Shown piece by piece: positions 1 through 6,005 of a DNA stretch of 6,005 bases. Source of the DNA: Paracoccaceae bacterium (GTDB lineage Bacteria > Pseudomonadota > Alphaproteobacteria > Rhodobacterales > Rhodobacteraceae); the NCBI GenBank assembly GCA_027030435.1, contig JALVEX010000006.1, positions 1-6,005 of the forward strand, written 5' to 3'. Position 1 is the stretch's first letter. Each line of letters starts with the position of its first letter. Made by a program: the position numbers and the translations under genes. Below the pieces are notes generated by a model. The model had not been told where the DNA came from. It made no database searches and saw only the letters and a list, made by a program, of their open reading frames with translations.

Positions 1-243
1 GTGATCACCGTATGCTCAGCCGCCGCCGGAGAGGCCTGCCCCATATGGCCCGGCGCGCCCATACGGGCCCATTGGGGCGTCGATGATCCCGCCGCAGCCC
101 CCCGCGAATTGCAGGAAACCGCTTTTCGCGAAGCCCATGACACACTTGCAAGGCGCGTGCGCGCCTTCCTCGATCTTCCTCTTGAAAGCATGGATCCCGC
201 CGCCATCGCCCGCGCGGCCGGGGAAATCGGCCAGATCCCCTGA
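1..243 (+). CDS. arsC: Arsenate reductase / low-molecular-weight tyrosine phosphatase family protein, C-terminal part
   Basis: This is the last 80 residues of a thioredoxin-coupled ArsC-type protein of the LMW phosphatase fold, a small cytoplasmic enzyme that in characterised members reduces arsenate to arsenite. The gene begins left of the window: the GTG at position 1 reads as an internal valine in the conserved VITVC strand. Visible hallmarks are Cys5 and Cys13 (VCSAAAGEAC), which match the two redox-relay cysteines of this family, then CPIWPG, and AHWGVDDPA, whose Asp-Pro carries the general-acid aspartate. A helical tail ending in RVRAFLDLPL follows, and a TGA closes the frame at 241-243. 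The nucleophilic CX5R loop lies in the missing N-terminal half, so catalytic competence cannot be judged. No other ars gene (regulator, arsenite exporter) is visible downstream. Family assignment is firm; true arsenate activity is less so, because related phosphatases share the fold. Confidence 0.85.
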   Translation: MITVCSAAAGEACPIWPGAPIRAHWGVDDPAAAPRELQETAFREAHDTLARRVRAFLDLPLESMDPAAIARAAGEIGQIP

Positions 244-316
244 GAGCCCCGATCACGCCCGCCCAACTTCCTTTGCGCCGCCAGCCCATGCTCCGCGCCT
301 GCCTGCTCATTCCCCG

Positions 317-363
317 CTGTCCATCACTGGTCCGGTAAATATCCCCGCCGGAGGCATCCCGCC
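317..363 (+). repeat. Dispersed intergenic repeat, copy 1 (solo)
   Basis: This is a direct copy of the element also found at 3895-3936. Over 322-363 the two match at 39 of 42 positions; all differences fall in the four bases at 334-337. The upstream bases CTGTC (317-321) are shared with the inverted copy at 3968-4007. The core is AATATCCCCGCCGGAGGCAT (338-357). It sits in the 248-base gap (244-491) between the arsC-like gene and the CoA-ligase gene. No inverted partner arm follows, although 372-390 (GGCGCCACGGCCGGGCATG) still resembles the spacer of the paired element. The rest of the gap shows no gene, RNA or convincing promoter. From memory this core is a common Rhodobacteraceae intergenic repeat; its function here is unknown. 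Confidence 0.85.
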
Positions 364-491
364 GCCCCACAGGCGCCACGGCCGGGCATGGGCACACGGC
401 ACGCGCCCAGAAGCCGCAAACGCATCTTCGGGCGGGATCGGCGCACCACCCGCCCCTTGCACCCTCCGCATCCGCGGCGTAGCACCACTTC

Positions 492-2021
492 ATGCACGAA
501 GAACCACCCGCCCCCGACACGCAGAACATCGGCTTCAACCTCGCCGCCCATGTGCTGGCCGGCGGCGGCGGCACCCCCGAAAAGCCCGCGCTGGTGATCG
601 CCGCGCCCGACGGGGCCTGCGAAACCATGAGCCACGCCGCCCTCGGCCGTGCCGCGCTCGGCATCGCCACGGGCCTCGAGCGCGCCGGCATCCGCCCCGG
701 CGATCGCGTGCTCCTGCGCCTTGGCAACACGCCCGAATTCCCCCTCGCCTTCCTCGCCGCCACCGCCATCGGCGCCCTGCCCGTGCCCACCTCCGCCATG
801 CTGACGGAGCCGGAAACCGCCCGCATCATCGAGGAAATCGCTCCCGCCCTCATCCTGCGCGATGAAGCCGTCGCCTGCCCCGCCGATCCCCCCTGCCCGG
901 TGCTCGGCCCCGAAGATCTCGCCCGCTTCCACGCGCTGCCGCCCGCCCCCTTCCACATGGGCGATCCCGATCGCCCCGCCTATGTCATCTACACCTCCGG
1001 CACCTCCGGGCGCCCCATGGCCGTCATCCACGCCCACCGCGCGATCCTTGCGCGGCGCATGATGCGGGGCGGCTGGTATGGCGCGGGCTCCGACGATCGT
1101 TTCCTCCACGCCGGCGCCTTCAACTGGACATACACCCTCGGCACCGGCCTCCTGGATCCCTGGAGCATGGGCGCCACCGCCGTGATCCCCGCGCCCGGCA
1201 CAGCCCCCGCCGATCTGCCCGCCATCATGGCCGCGCAAGACATCACCATCTTCGCCGCCGCGCCCGGCATCTACCGCCAGATGCTGCGCGCACACCCGGC
1301 GATCACCGCCCCCGCCCTGCGCCACGGGCTTTCGGCGGGCGAGAAGCTCCCCGAACCCACCCGCGCGCGCTGGTTTGATGCCACCGGCACCGCGCTGCAT
1401 GAAGCCTACGGGATGTCGGAATGTTCCACCTTCATCTCCGGCTCCCCCGCCCGCCCAGCGCCCGAAGGCACGCTCGGCTTCCCCCAGCCGGGGCGGCACG
1501 TGGCGGTGCTCGATCCCGAAGGCTGCCCCCTGCCCGCCGGCGAAGCGGGAGAAATCGCCGTTCACCGCTCCGATCCCGGGCTTTTTCTGGGCTACTGGCA
1601 GCAGCCACAGGAAACCGCCCGGCGCTTTCGCGGCGAGTGGTTCCTGACCGGCGACATGGGCGAATTCACCCCCGAGGGCGCCGTGCGCTACCTCGGGCGC
1701 AATGACGACATGCTGAACGCCGGCGGCTATCGCGTCTCGCCCCTCGAGATCGAGCAGGCGCTCCAGTCCCATCCCGAAATCGGCGAGGCGGCGGCGGTGG
1801 AGCTGGCCGTCAAGGCGGACGCCAGCGTGATCGCCGCCTTCTACACCGCCCCCGCCCCTCTGGACGAAGCCGCGCTCAGGGCCTACATGGGCGAAAGGCT
1901 CGCGCGCTACAAGCAGCCGCGCCTCTACCGCCACCTGCCGGAAATCCCGAAAGGGGCAAACGGCAAGATCCTGCGCCGCGCCTTGCGCGAAACCCACGAG
2001 GCCCGCCATGATTCCGCTTGA
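492..2021 (+). CDS. Class I adenylate-forming acyl/aryl-CoA ligase (AMP-dependent synthetase)
   Basis: A complete 509-residue cytoplasmic enzyme, normal length for the family, predicted to adenylate a carboxylic acid with ATP and then form a CoA thioester. Motifs in order: N-terminal region resembling benzoate-CoA ligases (GDRVLLRLGNTPEFPLAFL, about 70-88); P-loop YTSGTSGRPMA (167-177); LSAGEKLP (280-287); YGMSE (306-310); FLTGD with adenosine-binding Asp388; hinge GRNDDMLNAGGYRV (402-415); and C-terminal PKGANGKILRR with the catalytic adenylation lysine at Lys492. The P-loop is unusual: the conserved lysine after Pro is Met176. The SAGE motif and N-terminal region suggest an aromatic or short acyl substrate, but the acid cannot be named. 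The ATG at 492 was chosen because it preserves the N-terminal NIGFNLAAHVL segment; no clear ribosome-binding site precedes it, and a GTG at 552 would remove that segment. Its 3' end overlaps the next gene by 14 bases, which suggests one operon. Confidence 0.9.
   Translation: MHEEPPAPDTQNIGFNLAAHVLAGGGGTPEKPALVIAAPDGACETMSHAALGRAALGIATGLERAGIRPGDRVLLRLGNTPEFPLAFLAATAIGALPVPTSAMLTEPETARIIEEIAPALILRDEAVACPADPPCPVLGPEDLARFHALPPAPFHMGDPDRPAYVIYTSGTSGRPMAVIHAHRAILARRMMRGGWYGAGSDDRFLHAGAFNWTYTLGTGLLDPWSMGATAVIPAPGTAPADLPAIMAAQDITIFAAAPGIYRQMLRAHPAITAPALRHGLSAGEKLPEPTRARWFDATGTALHEAYGMSECSTFISGSPARPAPEGTLGFPQPGRHVAVLDPEGCPLPAGEAGEIAVHRSDPGLFLGYWQQPQETARRFRGEWFLTGDMGEFTPEGAVRYLGRNDDMLNAGGYRVSPLEIEQALQSHPEIGEAAAVELAVKADASVIAAFYTAPAPLDEAALRAYMGERLARYKQPRLYRHLPEIPKGANGKILRRALRETHEARHDSA
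1998..2001 (+). promoter_or_regulatory. Ribosome binding site for the DsbA-family gene
   Basis: GAGG lies six bases before the ATG at 2008, inside the last codons of the CoA-ligase gene. It supports the overlapping start of the downstream gene and translational coupling between the two. Confidence 0.6.
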
Positions 2022-2667
2022 GATATATTCCGATCCGATCTGCCCCTGGTGCTACATCGGCTGGACCCGCCTCGCCCGCGCCCTCGAGCGCCACCCCGAA
2101 CACCCGTTCGCCATCACCTGGAAGCCCTTCATGCTCAATCTCGGCATGCCCAAATGCGGCATGGACCGCGCCGAGTATCTCGAAGCCAAGTTCGGCGGGC
2201 AGATGGGGGCCGCGAAGGCCTACAAGCCGGTGCTGGAAGCGGCCGAGGAAATGGGGCTCGGCATCGATTTCGCCGCCATCGAGCGCACGCCCAACACGCT
2301 CGACGCCCACCGCCTGATCCACTGGGCCGGGCTCGAGGGGCGGCAGACGCCGGTGGCCACCAGCCTCTTTCGCGCCTATTTCAACGAGGCGCGCGATATC
2401 GGCAAGGCAGAGGTGCTGGCCGATCTGGGCGCGCGCGCCGGCATGGATCGCGAGATGATCCTGCGCCTCCTCGCCACCGACGCCGACAAGGATACCGTGC
2501 TGGCCGAGGACAAGGCGGCGCGCGACATGGGCATCAAGGGCATCCCCACCTTCATCATCAATCGCCAGTATGTGGCCAATGGCGCGGTCCCGAGCGAGGA
2601 CTGGGAGCGCATCATCGCCGAACTAACGGAAAGCGGCGGACAGCCCGAGCGGCGCGCGCCCTCCTGA
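2008..2667 (+). CDS. DsbA-family oxidoreductase, FrnE-like
   Basis: A complete 219-residue thioredoxin-fold protein with the DsbA-type helical insertion. The active-site motif CPWC (Cys12-Cys15) follows the first beta strand (IPLEIYSDPI). The cis-proline loop appears as GIKGIPTFIIN, with Pro180 before Thr181. Between them lie family-typical stretches such as YLEAKFGG (57-64) and TPNTLDAHRLIHWAG (94-108). There is no signal peptide, so it should act in the cytoplasm, unlike periplasmic DsbA. FrnE-like proteins are dithiol oxidoreductases and are related to 2-hydroxychromene-2-carboxylate isomerases, which are glutathione-dependent enzymes of aromatic degradation. The intact CXXC favours redox or thiol chemistry, but the substrate is unknown. 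The start overlaps the ligase by 14 bases with a GAGG six bases upstream, and the stop TGA overlaps the transporter start (TGATG). Family confidence is high; physiological role is open. Confidence 0.92.
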   Translation: MIPLEIYSDPICPWCYIGWTRLARALERHPEHPFAITWKPFMLNLGMPKCGMDRAEYLEAKFGGQMGAAKAYKPVLEAAEEMGLGIDFAAIERTPNTLDAHRLIHWAGLEGRQTPVATSLFRAYFNEARDIGKAEVLADLGARAGMDREMILRLLATDADKDTVLAEDKAARDMGIKGIPTFIINRQYVANGAVPSEDWERIIAELTESGGQPERRAPS

Positions 2668-3884
2668 TGGCAGCGGCAAAGCCCCCCCTCTCGCGCGCCG
2701 AATTCGTGGCGCTGATGGCGATGCTGTTTTCCACCATCGCCTTCTCGATCGATGCCATGCTGCCCGCCCTGCCCCAGATCGCCGCCGATCTCAGCCCCGA
2801 CGCGCCGAACCGCGCCCAGCTTATGCTGACGAGCTTCGTGCTCGGCATGGGGCTCGGCACCTTCTTCACCGGCCCCCTTTCGGACGCCTTCGGCAGGAAG
2901 CCCGTGCTGCTCGCCGGCACCGCGCTCTACATGCTGGCGGCCCTTCTCGGCGCATTCGCGCAATCGCTCCCGCTCCTGCTTGCCGCGCGGCTCCTGCAGG
3001 GGATCGGCGCGGCGGGGCCGAGGGTGGTTTCGCTGGCCATCATCCGCGATCTCTATGCCGGGCGGGGCATGGCGAGGCTCATGTCCTTCGTCATGCTGAT
3101 CTTCACCCTCGTGCCGGTGCTCGCGCCCACGATCGGCGCCGTCATCATCCATTTCGCCGGCTGGCGGGGGGTGTTCTTCGCCTTCGTGATCTTCGCCCTC
3201 CTCTCCGGCCTCTGGTTTGGCCTGCGCCAGCCCGAGACCCTCCCCCCCGAGCGCCGCCGACCGCTTGAATGGGCGCCCCTCCTTGAAGCCCTGAAGGAAG
3301 TGCTCGCCCATCCCACCGTGCGCATCGCCATCATGATCCAGGCGCTGGTCTTTGGCAGCCTCTTCGGCATGCTCTCCTCCTCCCAGCCGATCTTCGACAT
3401 CACCTTCGGCGAGGGCGAAAACTTCCCCTACTGGTTCGGCGCCATCGCCATCACCACCGCCTCGGCCAACATCCTGAACGCCCGCCTCGTGATGCGGCTC
3501 GGGATGCGGCGCATGGTGCATGCGGCGCTTCTGATGCAGCTTCTCGCCTCGGGGCTGATGATCCTGCTCCTCGCCACCAACACGCTCTCGGGCCACGCCG
3601 CGCTCGCCGCCTATGTGCTGTGGCAGACAAGCGTGTTCTTCATGGTCGGCCTCACGCTCGGCAATCTCAACGCCATCGCCATGGAGCCCCTGGGCCATGT
3701 CGCCGGCATGGCGGCTTCGGTGATCGGCGCGGTTTCCACCGTGGCCGCCGTGCTGATCGCCGCCCCCCTCGGCCTCGCCTTCGACGGCACCCCCCTGCCC
3801 CTCGCGATCGGCATCTTCCTCTGCGTCGCGCTTGCCCTCATGCTGATGCAGAAGATCCGCGAAGAACCGGCGCCCGAGGCCTGA
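2667..3884 (+). CDS. MFS multidrug efflux transporter, Bcr/CflA type
   Basis: A 405-residue inner-membrane transporter of the major facilitator superfamily, usual length for the Bcr/CflA (DHA1) drug/H+ antiporters. About twelve hydrophobic segments are visible (roughly residues 13-35, 52-72, 79-98, 102-124, 139-160, 166-186, 219-240, 255-275, 282-303, 311-334, 345-370 and 376-394), with a charged cytoplasmic loop (about 187-218) between the halves. Motifs: FSIDAMLPALPQIAADL in TM1, typical of Bcr/CflA; motif A GPLSDAFGRKP (69-79); RLLQGIGAA (108-116); motif-C-like PVLAPTIGAVI (150-160); and EPLGHVAGMAASVIGAV (340-356). The open frame extends further upstream, but the ATG at 2667 is chosen because it is the first that gives a normal N-terminus and it forms a TGATG stop-start overlap with the preceding gene. 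No Shine-Dalgarno is evident, so translation probably depends on coupling. The exported compound is unknown; gene order suggests a product or intermediate of the two upstream enzymes. Confidence 0.9.
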   Translation: MAAAKPPLSRAEFVALMAMLFSTIAFSIDAMLPALPQIAADLSPDAPNRAQLMLTSFVLGMGLGTFFTGPLSDAFGRKPVLLAGTALYMLAALLGAFAQSLPLLLAARLLQGIGAAGPRVVSLAIIRDLYAGRGMARLMSFVMLIFTLVPVLAPTIGAVIIHFAGWRGVFFAFVIFALLSGLWFGLRQPETLPPERRRPLEWAPLLEALKEVLAHPTVRIAIMIQALVFGSLFGMLSSSQPIFDITFGEGENFPYWFGAIAITTASANILNARLVMRLGMRRMVHAALLMQLLASGLMILLLATNTLSGHAALAAYVLWQTSVFFMVGLTLGNLNAIAMEPLGHVAGMAASVIGAVSTVAAVLIAAPLGLAFDGTPLPLAIGIFLCVALALMLMQKIREEPAPEA

Positions 3885-3895
3885 ACGCAGGCCTC
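3876..3895 (+). other. Stem-loop spanning the transporter stop codon
   Basis: GAGGCCT (3876-3882) and AGGCCTC (3889-3895) form a perfect 7-bp stem around a six-base loop, GAACGC. The TGA stop (3882-3884) lies across the end of the left arm and the start of the loop. No T-run follows, so it is not a classical intrinsic terminator. It could stabilise the mRNA 3' end or act with the adjacent large palindrome. It may also be chance in GC-rich DNA. Confidence 0.45.
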
Positions 3896-3936
3896 ATCAC
3901 TGGTCCCGCCAATATCCCCGCCGGAGGCATCCCGCC
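3895..3936 (+). repeat. Dispersed intergenic repeat, copy 2
   Basis: This is the + oriented unit, matching copy 1 (322-363) at 39 of 42 positions. It begins 11 bases after the transporter stop codon and forms the left arm of the inverted pair. Confidence 0.88.
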
Positions 3937-4002
3937 CGCGCCGGCCGGCGCAAGGCCGGGAACTTTCATGCCTCCGGCGGGGATATTTCCAGACCAGTGA
4001 TG
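3895..4002. repeat. Large nested palindrome between convergent genes
   Basis: Copies 2 and 3 face each other. Inner arms 3911-3930 and 3968-3987 are perfectly complementary over 20 bp. Outer arms CATCACTGGTC (3895-3905) and GACCAGTGATG (3992-4002) pair over 11 bp. A small asymmetric internal loop (five against four bases) separates them. The 37-base spacer (3931-3967) contains its own small hairpin, CCGGCC (3941-3946) with GGCCGG (3954-3959). The structure fills most of the gap between the converging transporter and mfd genes, so a bidirectional block to transcription or 3' RNA protection is plausible. No T-run flanks it, so intrinsic termination by the palindrome itself is not shown. The paired layout resembles REP/BIME-type elements. 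Confidence 0.85.
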
Positions 4003-4007
4003 GACAG
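3968..4007 (-). repeat. Dispersed intergenic repeat, copy 3 (inverted)
   Basis: Read on the - strand this unit gives CTGTCCATCACTGGTC followed by the same core. It shares the leading CTGTC with copy 1 and, over the 35-36 bp unit, differs from copy 1 by one substitution and one missing base. It forms the right arm of the inverted pair. Confidence 0.88.
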
Positions 4008-4012
4008 GAGGG

Positions 4013-4037
4013 AAAAGGGGCGGCAAATGCCGGGCCC
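4013..4037 (-). terminator. Candidate intrinsic terminator of mfd
   Basis: Read on the - strand, starting 12 bases after the mfd stop codon, GGG-CC-CGGC-ATTT-GCCG-CCC can fold into a GC-rich stem. It has seven pairs, a two-base bulge and a four-base loop. One C and then TTTT (4016-4013) follow. The stem is short and the T-run is only four bases, so it is a modest candidate, but its position fits. Confidence 0.4.
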
Positions 4038-4048
4038 TGGCCGCGCGC

Positions 4049-6005
4049 TCACTTCTTCGCGGCTTTTTGGCGCTTCTCTTCCTCCACCACCTTCTGGGCC
4101 AGATCGCGGGCGATGGCGAAGGCGCCCTTGATGCGATCGGCGGCGTTCTTCCAGTCGCGCCGCACGACGATCCTGTTGTCGCGCACCTTGGCCAGCCCGC
4201 GCTGGCTTTCGATGAACTCCACCAGCCCGCGGGGGGAGGCGAACCTGTCGTTGTGGAACTGGATCGTAGCGCCCTTCGGGCCGGCATCGAGCCGCGCGAT
4301 GCCGGCGCGCTTGCACATGGCCTTGATGCGCACCACCAGAAGCAGCGTGTTCACTTCCGGCGGGAGCTTGCCGAAGCGGTCGATCAGCTCGGCCGCGAAG
4401 CCTTCGAGCTCCACCTTCGTCGCGAGCCCCGAAAGGCGGCGGTAGAGACCGAGGCGCACGTCGAGATCGGGCACGTAATCCTCGGGGATCAGCACCGTGA
4501 CCCCGAGATTGATCTGGGGCGACCACTGGCCGTCGAGATCGGCGAGCCCCTCGCCCTCGCCCGAGCGGATGCGCGCGATCGCCTCCTCCAGCATCTGCTG
4601 GTAAAGCTCATGGCCCACCTCGCGCATCTGGCCCGATTGCTCCTCGCCGAGGATGTTGCCCGCACCCCGGATATCGAGATCCTGGCTGGCCAGCGTGAAG
4701 CCCGCGCCGAGGCTGTCGAGCGCACCGAGCACGCGCAGGCGCTTTTCGGCCGCGGGCGTGAGCGGCACGCGCGGCTTCGTGGTGAGATAGGCATAGGCGC
4801 GGGTTTTCGAGCGCCCCACCCGGCCGCGGATCTGGTAGAGCTGGGCGAGGCCGAACATGTCGGCGCGGTGGATGATCATGGTGTTGGCGGTGGGGATGTC
4901 GAGCCCGCTCTCGACGATGGTGGTGGCCAGCAGCACATCGTATTTGCCGTCGTAAAAGGCGTTCATGCGCTGATCGAGCTCGCCCGAAGGCATCTGCGCA
5001 TGGGCCACTATGAAGGAAACCTCCGGCACGTGCTCGCGCAGGAATTCCTCGATCTCGGGGATGTCCTTCACGCGGGGCACCACGTAGAAGCTCTGCCCGC
5101 CCCGGTAATGCTCGCGCAGGAGCGCCTCGCGGATGGTGACGGCATCGAATTCGCTCACATAGGTGCGGATGGCGAGGCGATCGACGGGGGGCGTGGCGAT
5201 CACCGAGAGATCGCGCACGCCCGAGAGCGACATCTGCAGCGTGCGCGGGATCGGCGTGGCGGTGAGGGTGAGCACATGCACGTCCGAGCGCATCTCCTTC
5301 AGCCGCTCCTTGTGGGCAACGCCGAAGCGCTGCTCCTCGTCGATCACCAGCAGGCCGAGATTGCGGAACTTCACCGATTTCGCCAGCAGAGCATGGGTGC
5401 CGATCACGATATCCACCGTGCCATCGGCAATGCCGGCGCGGGTGCGCGCGGCCTCGTCGGCCCCCACGAAGCGCGAAAGCTGCGCCACGTTGATCGGGAA
5501 GCCGCGGAAGCGCTCGGCGAAGCTCTTGTAGTGCTGGCGCGCCAGCAGCGTGGTGGGGGCGATCACCGCCACCTGATGGCCGTTCATCGCCGCCACGAAG
5601 GCCGCGCGCATGGCGATTTCCGTCTTGCCGAAGCCCACATCGCCGCAGATCAGGCGATCCATCGGCCGCCCGGAGGCGAGATCGGCGAGCACGTCCTCGA
5701 TGGCATCGAGTTGATCCTCGGTTTCCTGATAGGGGAACCGGGCGGAAAATTCCTCCCAGGCGTGCGGGGGCGGGAGGAGCTTCGGGGCCTCGCGCAGCGC
5801 CCGCTCGGCGGCAAGGCGGATCAGGCGCTCGGCCATTTCGCGCACCCGCGCCTTGAGGCGCGCCTTCTTCGCCTGCCAGGCGCCCGAGCCGAGGCGATCG
5901 AGAAGCCCCTCCTCATGGCCGAACTTCGACAGAAGCTCGATATTCTCCACCGGCAGAAAGAGCCTGTCGCCGCCCGCGTATTCGAGCGCCAGGCACTCAT
6001 GCGCG
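4049..6005 (-). CDS. mfd: Transcription-repair coupling factor Mfd, C-terminal 651 residues
   Basis: Mfd is a cytoplasmic ATP-driven DNA translocase that pushes stalled RNA polymerase off damaged DNA and recruits UvrA for excision repair. The frame runs off the right edge; about 500 N-terminal residues (the UvrB-like, UvrA-binding part) are missing compared with the usual length of about 1150. Visible parts, in fragment numbering from the right edge: the end of the RNA-polymerase-interacting domain (ALEYAGGDRLFLPVENIELL, about 6-25); Walker A GDVGFGKTE (121-129, nt 5618-5644); DEEQ box (222-225, nt 5330-5341); TATPIPRTLQMSL (248-260); TTIVESGLDIP (361-371); QIRGRVGR (391-398, nt 4811-4834); the RecG-like translocation region with DLDIRGAGNILG (442-453); and the C-terminal TRCF domain from IPEDYVPDLDVRLG (506-519). 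All key ATPase motifs are intact. The stop is TGA at 4051-4049. It converges on the transporter gene and is not functionally tied to it. Confidence 0.97.
   Translation of the reverse strand, partial: AHECLALEYAGGDRLFLPVENIELLSKFGHEEGLLDRLGSGAWQAKKARLKARVREMAERLIRLAAERALREAPKLLPPPHAWEEFSARFPYQETEDQLDAIEDVLADLASGRPMDRLICGDVGFGKTEIAMRAAFVAAMNGHQVAVIAPTTLLARQHYKSFAERFRGFPINVAQLSRFVGADEAARTRAGIADGTVDIVIGTHALLAKSVKFRNLGLLVIDEEQRFGVAHKERLKEMRSDVHVLTLTATPIPRTLQMSLSGVRDLSVIATPPVDRLAIRTYVSEFDAVTIREALLREHYRGGQSFYVVPRVKDIPEIEEFLREHVPEVSFIVAHAQMPSGELDQRMNAFYDGKYDVLLATTIVESGLDIPTANTMIIHRADMFGLAQLYQIRGRVGRSKTRAYAYLTTKPRVPLTPAAEKRLRVLGALDSLGAGFTLASQDLDIRGAGNILGEEQSGQMREVGHELYQQMLEEAIARIRSGEGEGLADLDGQWSPQINLGVTVLIPEDYVPDLDVRLGLYRRLSGLATKVELEGFAAELIDRFGKLPPEVNTLLLVVRIKAMCKRAGIARLDAGPKGATIQFHNDRFASPRGLVEFIESQRGLAKVRDNRIVVRRDWKNAADRIKGAFAIARDLAQKVVEEEKRQKAAKK

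Noticed and set aside
216..232. GGCCG/CGGCC short inverted repeat near the end of the arsC fragment, considered as a terminator
   Set aside because: It is a five-base stem inside coding sequence with no T-run after it, easily explained by chance at this GC content.
457..485. Possible promoter TTGCAC with a 17-base spacer and TAGCAC before the ligase gene
   Set aside because: Only three of six bases match consensus in each box, and transcription would begin at the start codon. Not strong enough to list as a feature.
696..712. GCGATCGC-type octamer resembling the cyanobacterial HIP1 motif
   Set aside because: GATC-containing GC-rich words are common here by composition, and the proteins are alphaproteobacterial in character, so no HIP1-like role is supported.
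5..958. Open frame on the - strand across the arsC fragment, the gap and the ligase start
   Set aside because: It shows no domain and has low-complexity Arg/Gly/Ala composition. It crosses the intergenic repeat and two real genes on the other strand.
324..2009. Long open frame (561 codons) on the - strand opposite the CoA ligase
   Set aside because: It is rich in Gly, Ala, His and Arg with no recognisable domain, and it exactly shadows a gene carrying all family motifs. Such antisense frames are expected in very GC-rich genes.
2049..2666. Upstream extension of the MFS open frame to an earlier start
   Set aside because: The extra 206 codons are Arg/Gly/Pro-rich and overlap the DsbA-family gene out of frame. 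The TGATG start at 2667 gives a normal transporter N-terminus.
2376..3698. Long open frame (440 codons) on the - strand opposite the DsbA and MFS genes
   Set aside because: Its composition is dominated by His, Glu and Gly, as expected from antisense reading of hydrophobic MFS codons, and it spans two unrelated + strand genes.
3620..4000. Short + strand frame running from within the MFS gene through the intergenic palindrome
   Set aside because: It is a different frame of the MFS gene that continues into repeat DNA; its tail is just the translated repeat, and no family features are present.

Overview
The window looks like ordinary chromosomal DNA from an alphaproteobacterium, most probably a member of the Rhodobacteraceae. 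The basis is very high GC content, GC-ending codons throughout, protein sequences that read like Rhodobacter/Roseobacter-group homologues, and a short dispersed intergenic repeat (core ATATCCCCGCCGGAGGC) that I associate from memory with that family. No database search was possible, so the taxon is inferred.

Layout from left to right. (1) Positions 1-243 hold the C-terminal end of a thioredoxin-coupled ArsC / low-molecular-weight phosphatase on the + strand, cut by the window edge. (2) Positions 244-491 are noncoding and hold one copy of the dispersed repeat. (3) Positions 492-3884 hold three tightly packed + strand genes: a class I adenylate-forming acyl/aryl-CoA ligase, a cytoplasmic FrnE-like DsbA-fold oxidoreductase, and a Bcr/CflA-type MFS efflux transporter. 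The first pair overlaps by 14 bases. The second pair shares one base in a TGATG junction, so the three are probably one translationally coupled operon. (4) Positions 3885-4048 separate two convergent genes. This gap is nearly filled by two copies of the same repeat in inverted orientation, forming a large nested palindrome, with a candidate terminator next to the mfd stop codon. (5) Positions 4049-6005 on the - strand hold the C-terminal 651 residues of Mfd, the transcription-repair coupling factor, cut by the right edge.

The ligase, thiol-fold enzyme and exporter could form a small pathway that activates a carboxylic acid, modifies the product or a thiol adduct, and exports something. The substrate cannot be read from sequence, and this link is inference from gene order only. 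ArsC and Mfd appear to be unrelated neighbours.

I found no tRNA, rRNA, CRISPR array, insertion sequence, prophage or toxin-antitoxin signature. I see no strong evidence for a new biological system. The most notable items are the three-copy repeat family with its inverted pair, the ligase's Met in place of the usual P-loop lysine, and the uncharacterised ligase-DsbA-MFS operon.
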